Below, piece by piece: positions 1-9,947 of a stretch of 22,262 nt of DNA (its first letter is position 1; each line of letters opens with the position of its first letter). Location: positions 1 through 22,262 of the forward strand of contig JAIWND010000087.1 of NCBI GenBank assembly GCA_025330725.1, written 5' to 3'. Below the pieces are notes generated by a model. The model ran no database searches and was not told where the DNA came from. It worked only from the letters and a program-made list of their open reading frames with translations. The position numbers were made by a program, and so were the translations under genes. Source of the stretch: Chlamydoabsidia padenii. Lineage: Eukaryota; Mucoromycota; Mucoromycetes; Mucorales; Cunninghamellaceae.

Positions 1-1586
1 AATCGGGTGGAAGGGGCTCACGCTACGATGAAGAAAATCCTACAAAACAGCTCGGGACAACTGGACACCGCCTTTACAAATATAGACAGATGGTTTAAGG
101 GGATGGTAAGTTAAATAAAAGAAGAAAATTGCATGGAATGAATTTATGATTAACTTGACATATATATTTATATTCGCGTAGCATGAAAATCACGAATACT
201 ACACTGACAAAAACTCATTCCAACATGATGCTGTGTTTATGTCTTCTGCTATATACCCAATTGTCCAACATTTGATACGAAAGGTCTCTCAATTCGTCAT
301 GCTGAAAATCAAGCATGAAGTGGTCGAAGCTTTTGAATCAAGCAAAAACGAAGATTGTAACTGCATAGCAAAAATTAACTTTGGTTTGCCATGTCGCCAT
401 GTTATTCCCAAATCATATTCTCCTCTGTCCATCAAATTGATCAACTGTCGTTGGTTTCTTCATGAAGAAGGTAAGACAACAGATTATCATATGGTATATA
501 TTGCCTCATTAACACTCTTTTATTGGCTATAATGATAACCGTGATTATGCATATAGATTACCCGACAGACAAGGAAACCGAAGTTACTGATAAAATGAAA
601 AATGAACCTCAAACTGAAGAAGATGCTCAAGAAACAAAAAGGAAAGAATTGGATACCGAAGTGGTTAAACTATTAACACTTATCGATTTGAAGCGATCAA
701 CGGCTCCGAATCAACAATTGTACACAGCCATCGATGCACTTAATACACTTGTTACAATTATGGATAAAGACATGGACAGTATCAAGCCACCCCCTTCAAA
801 AGCTATCACTAAAGGAAGGCCATCATCAACAAAACGACTCCCGATAAAGACTGAAATTCTTGACGCCCATACAAAAAAGAAGATGAAGCAAATGGAAAAA
901 ATGTATGTGATGGTTTTATGAAGACTGAAATGTACCAGGGTTTTTTTTTTATTAAATGATCTTTTATTTTTAGGGCTAATGCAAAATCTACATTTGTATT
1001 TGATACTTATATGCTGGGTGAATTCTACGATGACAAAAAACACTTGGTGGCTGATGTTATAAACGTTCGTGGCGATGGTAATTGTGGCTTCCGATGTCTG
1101 GCTCTCGCTTTAAAAAAAGATCAAGATCAATATTTTTTTATCAAAACTATGATGCTAAGTCACTTGATGGAAAACAGGGACAGCTACAAAAAAGCAACTC
1201 TCTTTTTTGATTCTCAAATCGATCGACTAGAAGCCATCCTTAGACATGAAGGTAATTGCTTAACTGATAACTCTTTATGGTATATGGATCCTGATTGCAG
1301 CCAACTGGCGGCTGATACATTTGAAATCCCAATTGAATTTCATGGTCCAAAAAAACACACATCCACCCTATATCTTCCTTTAATACGACACACCAAGTAC
1401 AAGTCTTCTGTCCCAATTATCTTGAACCTGTACCACAATCACATATACCTTGTCAAAATGAAGCCTCGACATAAATACAAGTATCCCCTCTTCCCATCAA
1501 CCATTCTACCGTCTGTGATCTTCTTCAAGTGCAAAACAGGGCTGCTGAATACCCTTCTGAAGGAACCTCTCCTCTTATTTAATTAG
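1..1586 (+). CDS. MULE transposase C-terminal part with SWIM finger and OTU protease domain (5' end outside window)
   Basis: Four exons can be joined: 1-105, 182-470, 557-902 and 974-1586. The introns (106-181, 471-556, 903-973) have GTAAGT, GTAAGA and GTATGT donors and TAG acceptors, and the joined frame stays open. Exon 1 carries NRVEGAH, the likely region of the third catalytic acid of a Mutator transposase. Exon 2 has a SWIM zinc finger, CxC-x9-CxH (CNC...PCRH). Exon 3 is charged and linker-like. Exon 4 is an OTU-family cysteine protease (deubiquitinase-like) domain with the catalytic-Cys signature DGNCGFRC and a candidate catalytic His in NHIYLV. Exon positions match those of the related gene at 1967-4934, which supports the model. 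The part seen has no stop or frameshift, unlike that relative. The N-terminal DNA-binding domain and first two catalytic acids lie upstream of the window. Transposase and SWIM are family knowledge; protease activity is inferred. Confidence 0.82.
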
Positions 1587-1796
1587 TTTTTTTTTTTTTT
1601 TACTTCTATTATTACTTTATCTTTTATTATATATGTTGCTATACTATTAACAATCTTCATTTAATAAAGCTTTATCTTTTATTTGATCCAATATTTTACA
1701 CTGTAGTCAGTACCAAGTAATTTTAAACCCCGTTTGACACCTTTTACTAGAGAAACTACCTTTTAAATCCCGATGGGTGTGTCCCAAGTAAAGCCC
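1587..1796. repeat. 3' flank of the first MULE with a probable diverged terminal inverted repeat
   Basis: A T-run and AATAAA-type signals (near 1662) follow the stop codon. From about 1718 the sequence ATTTTAAACCCCGTTTGACA resembles the inner edge of the right terminal repeat of the next element (ATTTTAAACCACGCTTGAGA at 5501). A motif like TTTAAAnCCCG recurs near 1721, 1761 and 1790. I read this as the decayed right end of the first MULE, with the second element starting immediately afterwards. The alignment was made by eye and the outer end is not defined. Confidence 0.35.
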
Positions 1797-1854
1797 GTTT
1801 TGCACCGGTGGCGGTCTTTTAACTGATTTTTGTCTCAAGCGTGGTTTAAAATGT
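1797..1854. repeat. Left terminal inverted repeat of the MULE
   Basis: It begins GTTTTGCACCGGTGGCGG and ends GGTTTAAAATGT, and matches the reverse complement of 5499-5556 at every base. Similarity stops abruptly on both sides. Perfect identity contrasts with the decayed gene inside. Confidence 0.9.
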
Positions 1855-1966
1855 TTGCAGCGCACCGTCAGTAATAAAAATTTTACTTCAGGCACTTTTT
1901 CTTCTCTTCTTTCTTTCTCTTGATTCTTTTAGTTTTACTTACTTGACCCTCTTTATTTTTACTTGA

Positions 1967-3541
1967 ATGACAGAACCTGCAACATTATTACGAATGGAAG
2001 TTGGCATGGAGTTTGTGGATGTGGAAGCCATGAATTGTCATCGACTGGACTACAGCAAACAAGAAAACATTTCTATTGTCACAAAACGAAGCGATTACAA
2101 AAAGGGATTTGTTGTATGGATGTGCAAGCATGGCGACAGGTATCGATCAGCAAAAGGTGCGAAAACTCTTGTTGACGATGACGATTCTTCCAATAGTAAC
2201 AATAGCGACAAAAATGGTGGCAGTAATGGTGACAGCAACAACCTAAATCAAGCTGAATCAGGCGAACATTCTGGTACTCCTGGCCGTGCAATGAAAACTT
2301 ATCGTCTGGGCTGTTCGTATCTGGTTAACCTCAACCTTCGAAAAGCGGATGCCAAGAAGGAAAAAGCTGAACATTGGGCAATCACTTCTCTCAATGACAA
2401 CCATAATCATCCCATTGCAAGCTGTCTCTCAACCTATGCAAGAAATCGTAAACCTAATGAAGAAGAATACCAACATATCGTAGGACTCCTGGCTTCTCGG
2501 GCTTCAAATCAAGTTGTGATTAGTAATGTCAAGGTAGTTTATGGTGACAAAATGAATCTGATTCCCAAGGACGTATCCAATGCGCGGTATCGATTGTCTG
2601 GTGTTACGACGAATCCAATGGCTCGATTGGTATTCAACTTCATCAACAATCTCGAAGCAGCCAACTATGACGTGCGATGGGCTGTTAATGATCGAAACGA
2701 ATTGGCTTACTTATTTTTTACGCATGACACCTGCATCAATCAAGCTAGGCGATTCTCCGAAGTTGTTATCATGGATGCCACTTACAAGACAAATCGCAAC
2801 AAGCTTCCTTTGATCAATATGGTGGGGGTGGATAACGTATGTCGCGGTAAATCTGACTCTCTTATGACTTTTGCCATTGCTGGGGGCTGGATTTTTGGTG
2901 AAACCACTGATGCTTACACTTGGATCCAACTGGCGACCTCAAGTCTTTGTAACTGATCAAAAGCATGCTTTGATGAATGGGATTGATACTGTATTTCCTG
3001 AATCTGCCACCCTCCTCTGCCATATCCATCTAATGCGTAACTTCACTCTAAAGTTGGAAAAAAGATTCAAGGACGATCTGAAATGGGAGGAAACGAAGGT
3101 GGAGCTCAACAAGATCATACACAGCCGCGATGAACAATACTTCGAAAATCACCTCAATCTTTTCTATGGTTTGGTCGATGAACACACTGAAGATAAAGGC
3201 GTCTATGTTAGAAGTTACATGGAATCGTAAGTACAAGAAAGAAAAAAAAAGGTGATGGTGGTGAAGTGTTATATACATACTAATACCTTTGAAAAAAAAA
3301 ACTATTGTCTTATATTAGAAAACTTGCAATCAAGGAAAAGTGGGTAGGTGCCTTCGCCAACAAATAAATGCATCTGGGTAACCGTTCAACCAATCGGGTC
3401 GAAGGTGCGCACTCTGCTCTGAAGAAAATTCTGCTGCATTCTGGTGGTGCTTTTGATACGGCATTCCAAAGCTTGGACAAGTGGTTTAAAGGGATGGCAA
3501 GTTTAAAAAAGTTGACTCCTACTTTAACTGATTGTTGCTAA

Positions 3542-3600
<59 letters not shown>

Positions 3601-4934
3601 ATTTTTTATTTTATTTTATCAGCACCATATCCATGATTACAGAAAAGATATAGAAACATTTGGCCAACGTGTGTCATTCCTCTCCTCTCCTTATTTGCCA
3701 ATGATTCAACACCTCATCCACCGGATCTCTCACTTTGCCTTAGAGTTAATCAAAAAGGAACTTCCATTCTCTCAATCATCAATCAAATCCGACAATTGCA
3801 CTTGCTCAATAAAACGAAATTACCATCTACCGTGCCGCCATCTCTTGCCAGTAGATATCAGCCCCATTGCAATCAGCTTGATTGATCGCCGCTGGTTCCT
3901 CAAAGAAGAAGGTAAGGACAGAGTTGATCAGTGAAGATACATTAACACTCTCATTTTGACTATCTGCAATGATATTATATAGATTACGGCATTCTACTAG
4001 ATGGTGAACTTCAACGGACCGAACTTGAACGAATGGCCAAGGAAACTGTCTCGATCAATACCACCAAAAGAAACGAAGTTGAACTAAACTTTGATCAGTT
4101 GCTGGCAAAAATCGATATGAAACGGAATGGTGCCCAAACCCAACTTCTTGCTATGGCGATTGAACAACTCAAACCAATTGTTGATCTCTTAAATACCAAC
4201 TTGGAAGATATCAAGCCCCCTCCTCTGAACGCTCCTTTGAAAGGTCGACAACCAAACACCAAGCGAACGGCCATCAAGTTGGAAATAGAACAAGAGAACG
4301 ACAAGAAAAAGGCAAAGGTGGAAGAGAAACGGTATGTTTAGAAGTATCATCACTGATGGTGATCGGCAATGCACTTACTTTTTTGTAGGGTAGACGTAAG
4401 GCCAATGCTAAGCTGCTATCGAAGTCTGGTGTCCCTCTCTCCGTGGTCTGCTCGTCTGTCAAGATCTCTATGGTGTCTGACATTCGGGATCCCAAGAAAG
4501 ATGGTAATTGTGGTTTTCGGTGTCTTGCTCTTTCCATGTACGGCGATGAAGACGAATATGGTCGGGTAAAAGAAGAAATGTTGACTCAACTGGTGGAAAA
4601 ACAAAGTACTTACCTGACATGCAAATGGATCACGGAAGATGAATTGGCGAAGATGAATCGGGTTTTGGTACATCGTGGACCTTGTGGTGTCGCATTATGG
4701 TTCGAAGATCCTGTCATGTCCCAACTCGCCGCCGATACCTTCATTCAACCTGTGGAATACCATGGTCCTCAAGGATCTACCCTCTACCTCCCTCTCATCA
4801 AGCATACGAAGAATAACAAATCTCGCCCAATTGTATTAAATTTATGGGACTCGCACATGTACTTGATCACCATGAAAAGGGGGGGCAAACTATGGGTACC
4901 CCAGAATCAACTTACAACACGGTGCTATTTGTGA
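1967..4934 (+). pseudogene. MULE transposase (FAR1/GCM1-like finger, DDE core, SWIM) fused to an OTU domain; disrupted
   Basis: Exons: 1967-3226, 3319-3496, 3623-3911, 3983-4331, 4394-4934. The N-terminus has a WRKY/GCM1-type zinc region (VVWMCKHG ... LGCSYLV ... HNHPIA) interrupted by a Ser/Asn/acidic low-complexity stretch. The MULE core follows, with first acid in VVIMDATYKTN, second in VFVTDQKHALMNG, then CHIH, and a third candidate in TNRVEGAH. A SWIM finger CTC...PCRH and an OTU domain (KDGNCGFRC, SHMYLI) complete it. Damage: a small deletion and frameshift near 2925-2935 between TDAYTWI and RPQVFVTD, a TAA replacing a sense codon at 3365-3367, and a GC instead of GT donor at 3497. The last residues after a seven-G run near 4880 differ from the relative at 1-1586. 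I chose ATG 1967; an in-frame ATG at 1994 is possible. No functional transposase is expected from the genomic sequence as read. Confidence 0.82.
3544..3598 (+). repeat. (CT)n microsatellite inside a MULE intron
   Basis: About 55 bp of uninterrupted CT lies in the intron 3497-3622, upstream of a T-rich tract and the CAG acceptor. It has lengthened this intron (126 nt) relative to the matching intron of the other copy (76 nt). Confidence 0.95.
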
Positions 4935-5498
4935 AGAACTACAACTCCCTAATCAATCGGCATCATACTCTTCATCTGATCCTTAACTATTCTCTACTAT
5001 ATGTAGCTCTTGATCCCATCCCTTTTAACATCAATGTCCCTTCTCTTCTCTTACATTACTGTTTTTTTCTTCCCCTTCTCTTCTCTCCCCCAATTCTTTT
5101 ACTTTACTCTTCCTTTTATCCACCTTCTTTTACTTCTTTATAGGTTTTATAATATACTTTGTTAAATTTGTATCTAACTTTGTCTTTGTATTTTGATTTA
5201 GGGTATGATTGGTGTCGCTCAATTCTCAATTGAAATCTTACTGCCTGTGGCCCACTTTGGATATCCTAGATAGTTACTGATTAGAATGCTGGCATTATAC
5301 ATTCCTAGATAGCTATTAATTAGAATACCAGTATTATATATGATACAAATAAACTTTTTTTCTTAAAAAAAGCCTATGTGTATTACAAATAAAAAAATAA
5401 AAAACCCTTTTTTGAACTGATGTATGCAGTGGGTGGATGTTAGTGCTGTTCCTATCATGTCTCTTTTTTTTAATCAGTGATGCCTCTCACATTAAGAA
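4935..5498. other. 3' flank and subterminal region of the MULE, no gene seen
   Basis: Pyrimidine-rich, AT-rich sequence between the OTU exon and the right terminal repeat. Short imitations such as TCCTAGATAG occur twice near 5263-5310, and polyadenylation-type AATAAA motifs occur near 5348 and 5388. No conserved coding frame was seen. Confidence 0.6.
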
Positions 5499-5556
5499 AC
5501 ATTTTAAACCACGCTTGAGACAAAAATCAGTTAAAAGACCGCCACCGGTGCAAAAC
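5499..5556. repeat. Right terminal inverted repeat of the MULE
   Basis: Exact reverse complement of 1797-1854. It is followed directly by coding-like sequence of another transposase relic (from about 5563). Confidence 0.9.
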
Positions 5557-5562
5557 AACCGG

Positions 5563-6316
5563 TGCGCCAAGTCTTAACCAAAAAACCAGTAGACGAATTC
5601 GAAAACCAATGGAATCTTCTTACACGGACGTATCGGGCTGGTAACTTTCGTGCGGTGGCATACGTTGAATCGACATGGATGCAACACAAACAAGTCTTCG
5701 GTACACCATGGACTAGACGAATTTTGCACCTTCGGTTAACGACAACCTCACGCGTAGAAAGTGCCCACAGTACGCTGAAATCGTATATCAAGGTATCGAC
5801 CCGTCATCTTCGTGATGGGCAGGAAATGATCGCTCTCGCTGTGGATAATCAGGACTCGGAAATCAAGGCAAAAATACAAACGATCGGATCAGGATTGCGC
5901 ACACTCACCAAATTCCTATTTTTTCTAATTTGATTGGTAGGATCTCCGGTTATGCTCTTGCTGGTACCTTGAAACAGATGAACAAGTCGACTGAAGCCAA
6001 CTTACCACCATGCACCAACAGCTTTACAACAACTGTGGGTAAGTGAGGTATATGTACAGTATACGGTTTTCTAACTTTTTTTTTTTTTTTTTTGGTAACA
6101 GGCCTACCTTGCGCTCATTTTATCCTTAACATCACCCAGAATTCTATCAACGGAAAACTGACAATGGAAGACTTCCATCGCCAGTGGTGGATCGATGATT
6201 CAGTGGATATACCGGAAAACGAAGTGCAGGAAGGACAAAATGGCCATGGAGATATTCAAATTGTTATGGATCGCCTTTTGGATCGCTACTGTGGTGTTGG
6301 TGTGATAAATCAGTAG
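5563..6316 (+). pseudogene. Relic of a second type of MULE transposase (C-terminal part)
   Basis: A frame from about 5563 to 5912 encodes a typical MULE C-terminal segment: ENQWNLLTRTY, YVESTWMQHKQ and TTSRVESAHSTLK, the last holding the likely third acid. A single-base shift near 5909-5913 moves the frame (IGRISGYALAG follows). A GTAAGT...CAG intron at 6039-6101 then joins to GLPCAHF, a degenerate SWIM-type finger in which the first Cys pair is poor. The ORF ends at 6316 after an acidic tail. The N-terminus and first two catalytic acids are missing; the sequence starts right after the right terminal repeat of the upstream element, so that insertion or a deletion truncated it. It has no OTU domain, so it belongs to another MULE lineage. 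Confidence 0.7.
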
Positions 6317-6606
6317 TAGATAGAATACGAGTTTGAAAAGTAACCTTTTATTATAAAAATAAGAGTAAAGAAAAAAGAAATATCAGATTACCAACACACT
6401 TGTTAAAAAAGAAAAAAGATTAATGATGACACAGCTTCATTTCTTTCGATATACGAATCCTGGTTGGCTGGTCTCTTTCTTGTGTTCACAAAGTAAATTA
6501 CGATTCCAAAATAAAAAAACTGATCTGGATATTTGAATCCCGATCATAAAAAAATAAAAACGTGATTGATCGACTGTCAGGGTCTTGACATATGTCGATC
6601 ATCTTT
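6317..6606. other. AT-rich spacer with one strong stem-loop
   Basis: No coding frame was recognised. A hairpin is visible at 6568-6600: arms GATCGAC and GTCGATC, with a second inner pair TGTCA/TGACA. It lies next to a dispersed repeat (6607-6703) and may be part of the same element end. Confidence 0.5.
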
Positions 6607-6703
6607 TCAAAAATAAAAAATAAAAAACTTGACTTGATTACTTTATGTAATCAATCAATAAAAATAAAAATAAACAATGCCGGATACGACAGGCGTTTAT
6701 ATC
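6607..6703 (-). repeat. Dispersed repeat, copy A
   Basis: The minus-strand reading (GATATAAA...CCTGTCGTAT..GGCA...AATCAAGTCAAGTTTTT) matches 16909-17030 read on the plus strand, with small gaps. Both copies carry a short dyad before AATCAAGTCAAG, although its sequence differs. It overlaps the possible last exon of the adjoining tnp2 fragment. Aligned by eye. Confidence 0.6.
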
Positions 6704-7591
6704 TTCAAAACAAAAACAAAAAAAGGAAAGAAGGATGGGATTAGTTTTTTTTTGTATGCATCATTTAATGCACCGAGAATCACAATTTATTTTATTTTAC
6801 CTTTGTGCTGGATGGATATTATAAACCACCATATTCACTATTGTTGCATAGTGATTGCCATTGTCAAATGGTTTAAATGAATTCAATGATAATCCAATAG
6901 CGACGTCGTGTTCGTTGTTGAATTCACCAGCTTTCACCAAATTCTTGTAGAGAATACCATCAAAAATATCGTTCAAGTTGCTGCTGCTGTTTTGTCGTTG
7001 GTGTCTATACATATATTGCTGTCTAGTCACCTTGTTAACAAGCTTTGCTTCCAAAAATGATTCGACGGAAACAGCAGAGACAGATGAGTTTGGAGATCCA
7101 AATTCATTATATTGTGAAGATCCACAGAGCACAGGAGGTTGAAGAAGAGATTGCTTCTTACATAGCTTATAAATACACTTGGTAGACTTGGGGGCTGATG
7201 AGCCGTCGTCCAAATACATCCGACATCCATTGACACAAGCATCGTACTTTGTAAATGTCACCTGAGAGGTTTCCAGAAGACGTTTGAGACATAGGCATGA
7301 AAAAGGTAACTGTACGGCATCTGACCCTACGAAGCAGTATTCGTTCATGACGGATTCCCGACCAGCTGTGACAGTTTCACTTGCGTTTCCGCGATTTTCC
7401 TATTATAAAGAAGTAATTGTTGTGTCAGTACCTAAGTATACCAATCCAAAGTTTATTGCATTCTGTTTGTTCTTACCAACAACATTAAATAATTGTTGAC
7501 CACGAAGACGTGAGCATATTGCCATATGCTTTCGCAGAATTGACTTTTTCCGAAATGACAAGTTACAACAGGATTTAAAAGGACCGGCCAT
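6669..7591 (-). pseudogene. tnp2 (CACTA/En-Spm) transposase, N-terminal fragment
   Basis: Exon 1 runs 7591-7477 and encodes MAGPFKSCC with a C2HC-like finger (CCNLSFRK...HMAIC). Intron 7476-7366 has a GTAAGA donor and a CACAG acceptor and joins in frame to exon 2, 7365-6801. Exon 2 has a zinc-ribbon-like set (YDACVNGC ... KCIYKLC) and the tnp2 signature block: YMYRHQRQ, DIFDGILYKNL, HDVAIGLSLNSFKPF and TIVNMVVYNIHPAQR. A GTAAAA donor at 6800 and a GAAG acceptor at 6703 could add a short exon (from 6702) reading YKR, which restores the family's RYK. After that the similarity ends and a stop follows near 6669. The DDE catalytic region is absent, so this is a truncated element. The family assignment rests on remembered tnp2 motifs. 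Confidence 0.7.
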
Positions 7592-7944
7592 GGTATTCGA
7601 GAGGTAAAGGTAAAGTTAAAGAGTAAAGAACAAAAAATAAACGTAAAAGAAGAAAGAAATCGGAGAAGTCAAAAAAGGGGATTTCAAATCCCGCCATAAA
7701 TCTAATCAGGATTCAATAAACTGTGATGACCCAAATCTCGCTTACCTAAAAAAGATTCTCAACACGATCCTGTTTCTCCTATTCTTAACCCCCTATTATT
7801 ACTTGCTCTCCCTAGTCATTAGTATTCTTTTTATAGAACAAGCAATTAGTATACGTAGTCCACCTTTTTCCATTCCGTTGATCTGTATCCTGACAACACA
7901 ATAAATACCTGTTATTTACTTGTTACTCTCCAAATCTTAGAACT
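7592..7944. promoter_or_regulatory. Divergent upstream region of the tnp2 fragment and the interrupted gene
   Basis: A GA-rich tract (7592-7680) precedes the minus-strand tnp2 start. A CT/AT-rich stretch with AATAAATACC near 7900 precedes the plus-strand ATG at 7945. A small dyad GGGGATTT/AAATCCC lies near 7676-7692. No coding frame was recognised. A TAG at 7938-7940 could instead be a splice acceptor. Confidence 0.35.
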
Positions 7945-8187
7945 ATGTCCGTAAACCAACCCCCGTCTCCTCTACCATCGTTGATTGGATCGACTCCGTC
8001 CTTCTAGACGGGGCCGGTCCTGACAGTTTGTCAGAATACCAAATGGGGTTTGAATGGCCTGTCATGGAAGACTGGATGTTTATTGAATCAAGTCCTGCTC
8101 CCCCTGTCCTCACCGACTTCCACCCGATCAACTATACCGGTACCACCACCTCTGATACTCCGACCACTATTGCCCCTGGAGATTGTA

Positions 8188-8384
8188 CAGTATTTTAACT
8201 TGAATTTGAGACAGCGTCATTTTTTTAGACAGTGTGAATTAAAGTTTTAGACGGAGTTACATAATTTTTGAGACGGAGCGGAGATAAATTTTGGACACTG
8301 CGGATTTTATTTTAAGACAGGTGAATATGCAAAGTGGACGCCAAGAAAAAAAATCGAGACAAGGTACAAATAAATTTTAGACAA
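8188..8384. repeat. Left terminal inverted repeat of the Tc1-type element
   Basis: 197 bp matching 9772-9947 in reverse complement. An AGAC/GGAC core recurs about every 15-30 bp (GAGACAG, AGACAGTG, TAGACGGAG, GAGACGGAG, GGACACTG, AAGACAGG, GAGACAAG, AGACAA). These are possible transposase-binding iterons. Confidence 0.9.
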
Positions 8385-8419
8385 CATGTTACTTCAAACC
8401 AAGTTCTCTTTGAAGGCAT

Positions 8420-9718
8420 CTATCCCAAAGATTCAGTGTGCCTGATCCAACCTTGACAATCTTCAATGGTGACACTTTTGCAAGCTTCAGCAATACGATC
8501 ACTCAGCGTGTCGTTTTCACTGAGCGGATTTCTTCTAATCTGACTCTTGATTTTCGCCCAGCATTCTTCAATAGGATTGAGAAAGGGAGAATACGGTGGC
8601 ATGTATAAAGGCTTGTATCCCCGCTCGTTGATGATATCGACAACAAAACGGGAATGGTGCACTTTACAGTTGTCCATCACGATAAACATTCCTTTCTTGT
8701 CGTGTCTGTCCAATACGTCCATGACTGATTCCATAAACTTGACAATGTGGTAGGTTGTGGTCCCTTTTCTGAGCGGTGCCTTTGATTTCTGTTGCATTGC
8801 GTCGGCGTTCAATTTTCTTTTTTTTGATCCCGATGCATGAGGTTGAGGGAACTCTTTTTCAATCAGGGCAGCATCTTCTTTTTTCAATGGTATGACTTTG
8901 GAGAAATTGATGGTACCAAATGGCGAAATACACCCTATCATACTGAGATTGATTCCTTTTTGAGTGAGCACCTTTACGACAGCAGGATTACCAATCCTTG
9001 ACCAAGCACAACCTCTAATCAATTGAGAGTTGAAGCCAGCTTCATCTACGAAAACGCAATTCTTATGGAAATCAACGCCTATCTCCTTCCATTTGGTAAT
9101 AACATTGTAGCGTAAATCAAGAGTCCTTGGGATATCTCTTTCCAATGTGTACTTGGACGCTTGTTTTAAAGATATACAGCATTTTTCTTGAAGATGCTTG
9201 TAAAGTCAGACAAGTGACACATCCAGCCCATCAAAGTTCTTGCATAATTCTTCTTTTGCCAACCCCAAAGTGGTTGACGGATTTTTATCGAATAGTTGAA
9301 TCAGGAAGGCTGAATGCTCTGGGAATAATTTTTTTGGGACAGGTTTGCTTTTTCTCGAGTTGCCGGGTAGAATTGTGCCATCCCCTTGGTTGAATTCATG
9401 TAACAGCTTATAAGCGCTGCTGCGCGGAATACCACAAGTCTTTGCAGCCGATGCGGTTGATTCACCATGTTCCTGGATGATATTAATGAACCGGGCGATT
9501 TGATCGGGGCCATATTTCTTGTACTTTTTCGGAGCATTTATCGTCACAGCACCCATTCCAATGGTAATATCGTCGATCACACCTGCCATTGCAGTCTTCC
9601 TCGATTTGGCGTTAAAATCAACAAGCATTTCGATGTCGCCAAGATCGTGGGATACATCAACCTCGTCTTCCGTATCAGAATAGTCTTCATTTGATGGAAT
9701 GTAATTGATGAAATCCAT
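8420..9718 (-). pseudogene. Tc1/mariner-type DD34E transposase with one in-frame TGA
   Basis: Read from ATG at 9718 (an in-frame ATG at 9760 is less likely), the frame is 432 codons, broken only by TGA at 9206-9208 around residue 171. The N-terminus is acidic, followed by helix-turn-helix segments (YGPDQIARFINIIQEHGEST, KTCGIPRSSAYKLL, then LGLAKEELCKNF). Catalytic acids: FVDEAGF (about D225), VMDNCKVHH (about D349) and NPIEECW (about E384). The last two are separated by 34 residues, the Tc1-type spacing. SKKRKL between the first two acids resembles a nuclear localisation signal. It ends at GWIRHTESLG. Transposition needs cut-and-paste at the terminal repeats that flank the gene. A CGA or TGG to TGA change would explain the stop; a read error is also possible. 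Confidence 0.88.
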
Positions 9719-9771
9719 TAGATAGTACAGAGAACAAAAGAAAAAGGGAAAAAGTACCATTCTAAAAAGTC

Positions 9772-9947
9772 TTGTCTAAAATTTATTTGTACCTTGTCTC
9801 GATTTTTTTTCTTGGCGTCCACTTTGCATATTCACTTGTCTTTAAATAAAATCCGCAGTGTCCAAAATTTATCTCCGCTCCGTCTAAAACTTTAATTCAC
9901 ACTGTCTAAAAAAAATGACGCTGTCTCAAATTCAAGTTAAAATACTG
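9772..9947. repeat. Right terminal inverted repeat of the Tc1-type element
   Basis: 176 bp, reverse complement of 8188-8384 minus its extra 22 bp, ending ...AAAATACTG at 9947 and followed by the TA duplication. Confidence 0.9.

Larger units (their letters stand above)
1797..5556 (+). mobile_element. Mutator-like element (MULE) with 58-bp terminal inverted repeats
   Basis: The ends 1797-1854 and 5499-5556 are perfect reverse complements of each other over 58 bp, and they enclose one plus-strand transposase-OTU gene. The length, about 3.76 kb, fits an autonomous MULE. No 8-11-bp target duplication is visible next to either repeat. Either the outer edges were lost or later rearrangement removed the flanks. 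The right end abuts a relic of a different MULE gene, and the left end abuts what looks like the end of another MULE of the same family. Confidence 0.8.
8188..9947 (-). mobile_element. Tc1/mariner-superfamily element, 1760 bp, TA target duplication
   Basis: The ends read CAGTATTTTAACTTG... and ...CAAGTTAAAATACTG. They are flanked by TA at 8186-8187 and 9948-9949. The terminal inverted repeats are long: 8188-8384 and 9772-9947. They are nearly identical except for a 22-bp extra stretch in the left one (about 8256-8277) and single-base differences. One minus-strand transposase gene with a DD34E signature fills the middle. The near-identity of the ends and the clean target site suggest a fairly recent insertion. 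Confidence 0.93.

Noticed and set aside
1707..1895. Minus-strand ORF over the MULE end
   Set aside because: It overlaps the terminal repeat and has no protein-like composition or family motif.
6440..6560. tRNA-like words such as TTTGAATCCC
   Set aside because: No cloverleaf with acceptor, D and anticodon stems could be drawn.
6568..6600. Intrinsic terminator
   Set aside because: The stem-loop is real, but bacterial-type termination does not apply in this genome.
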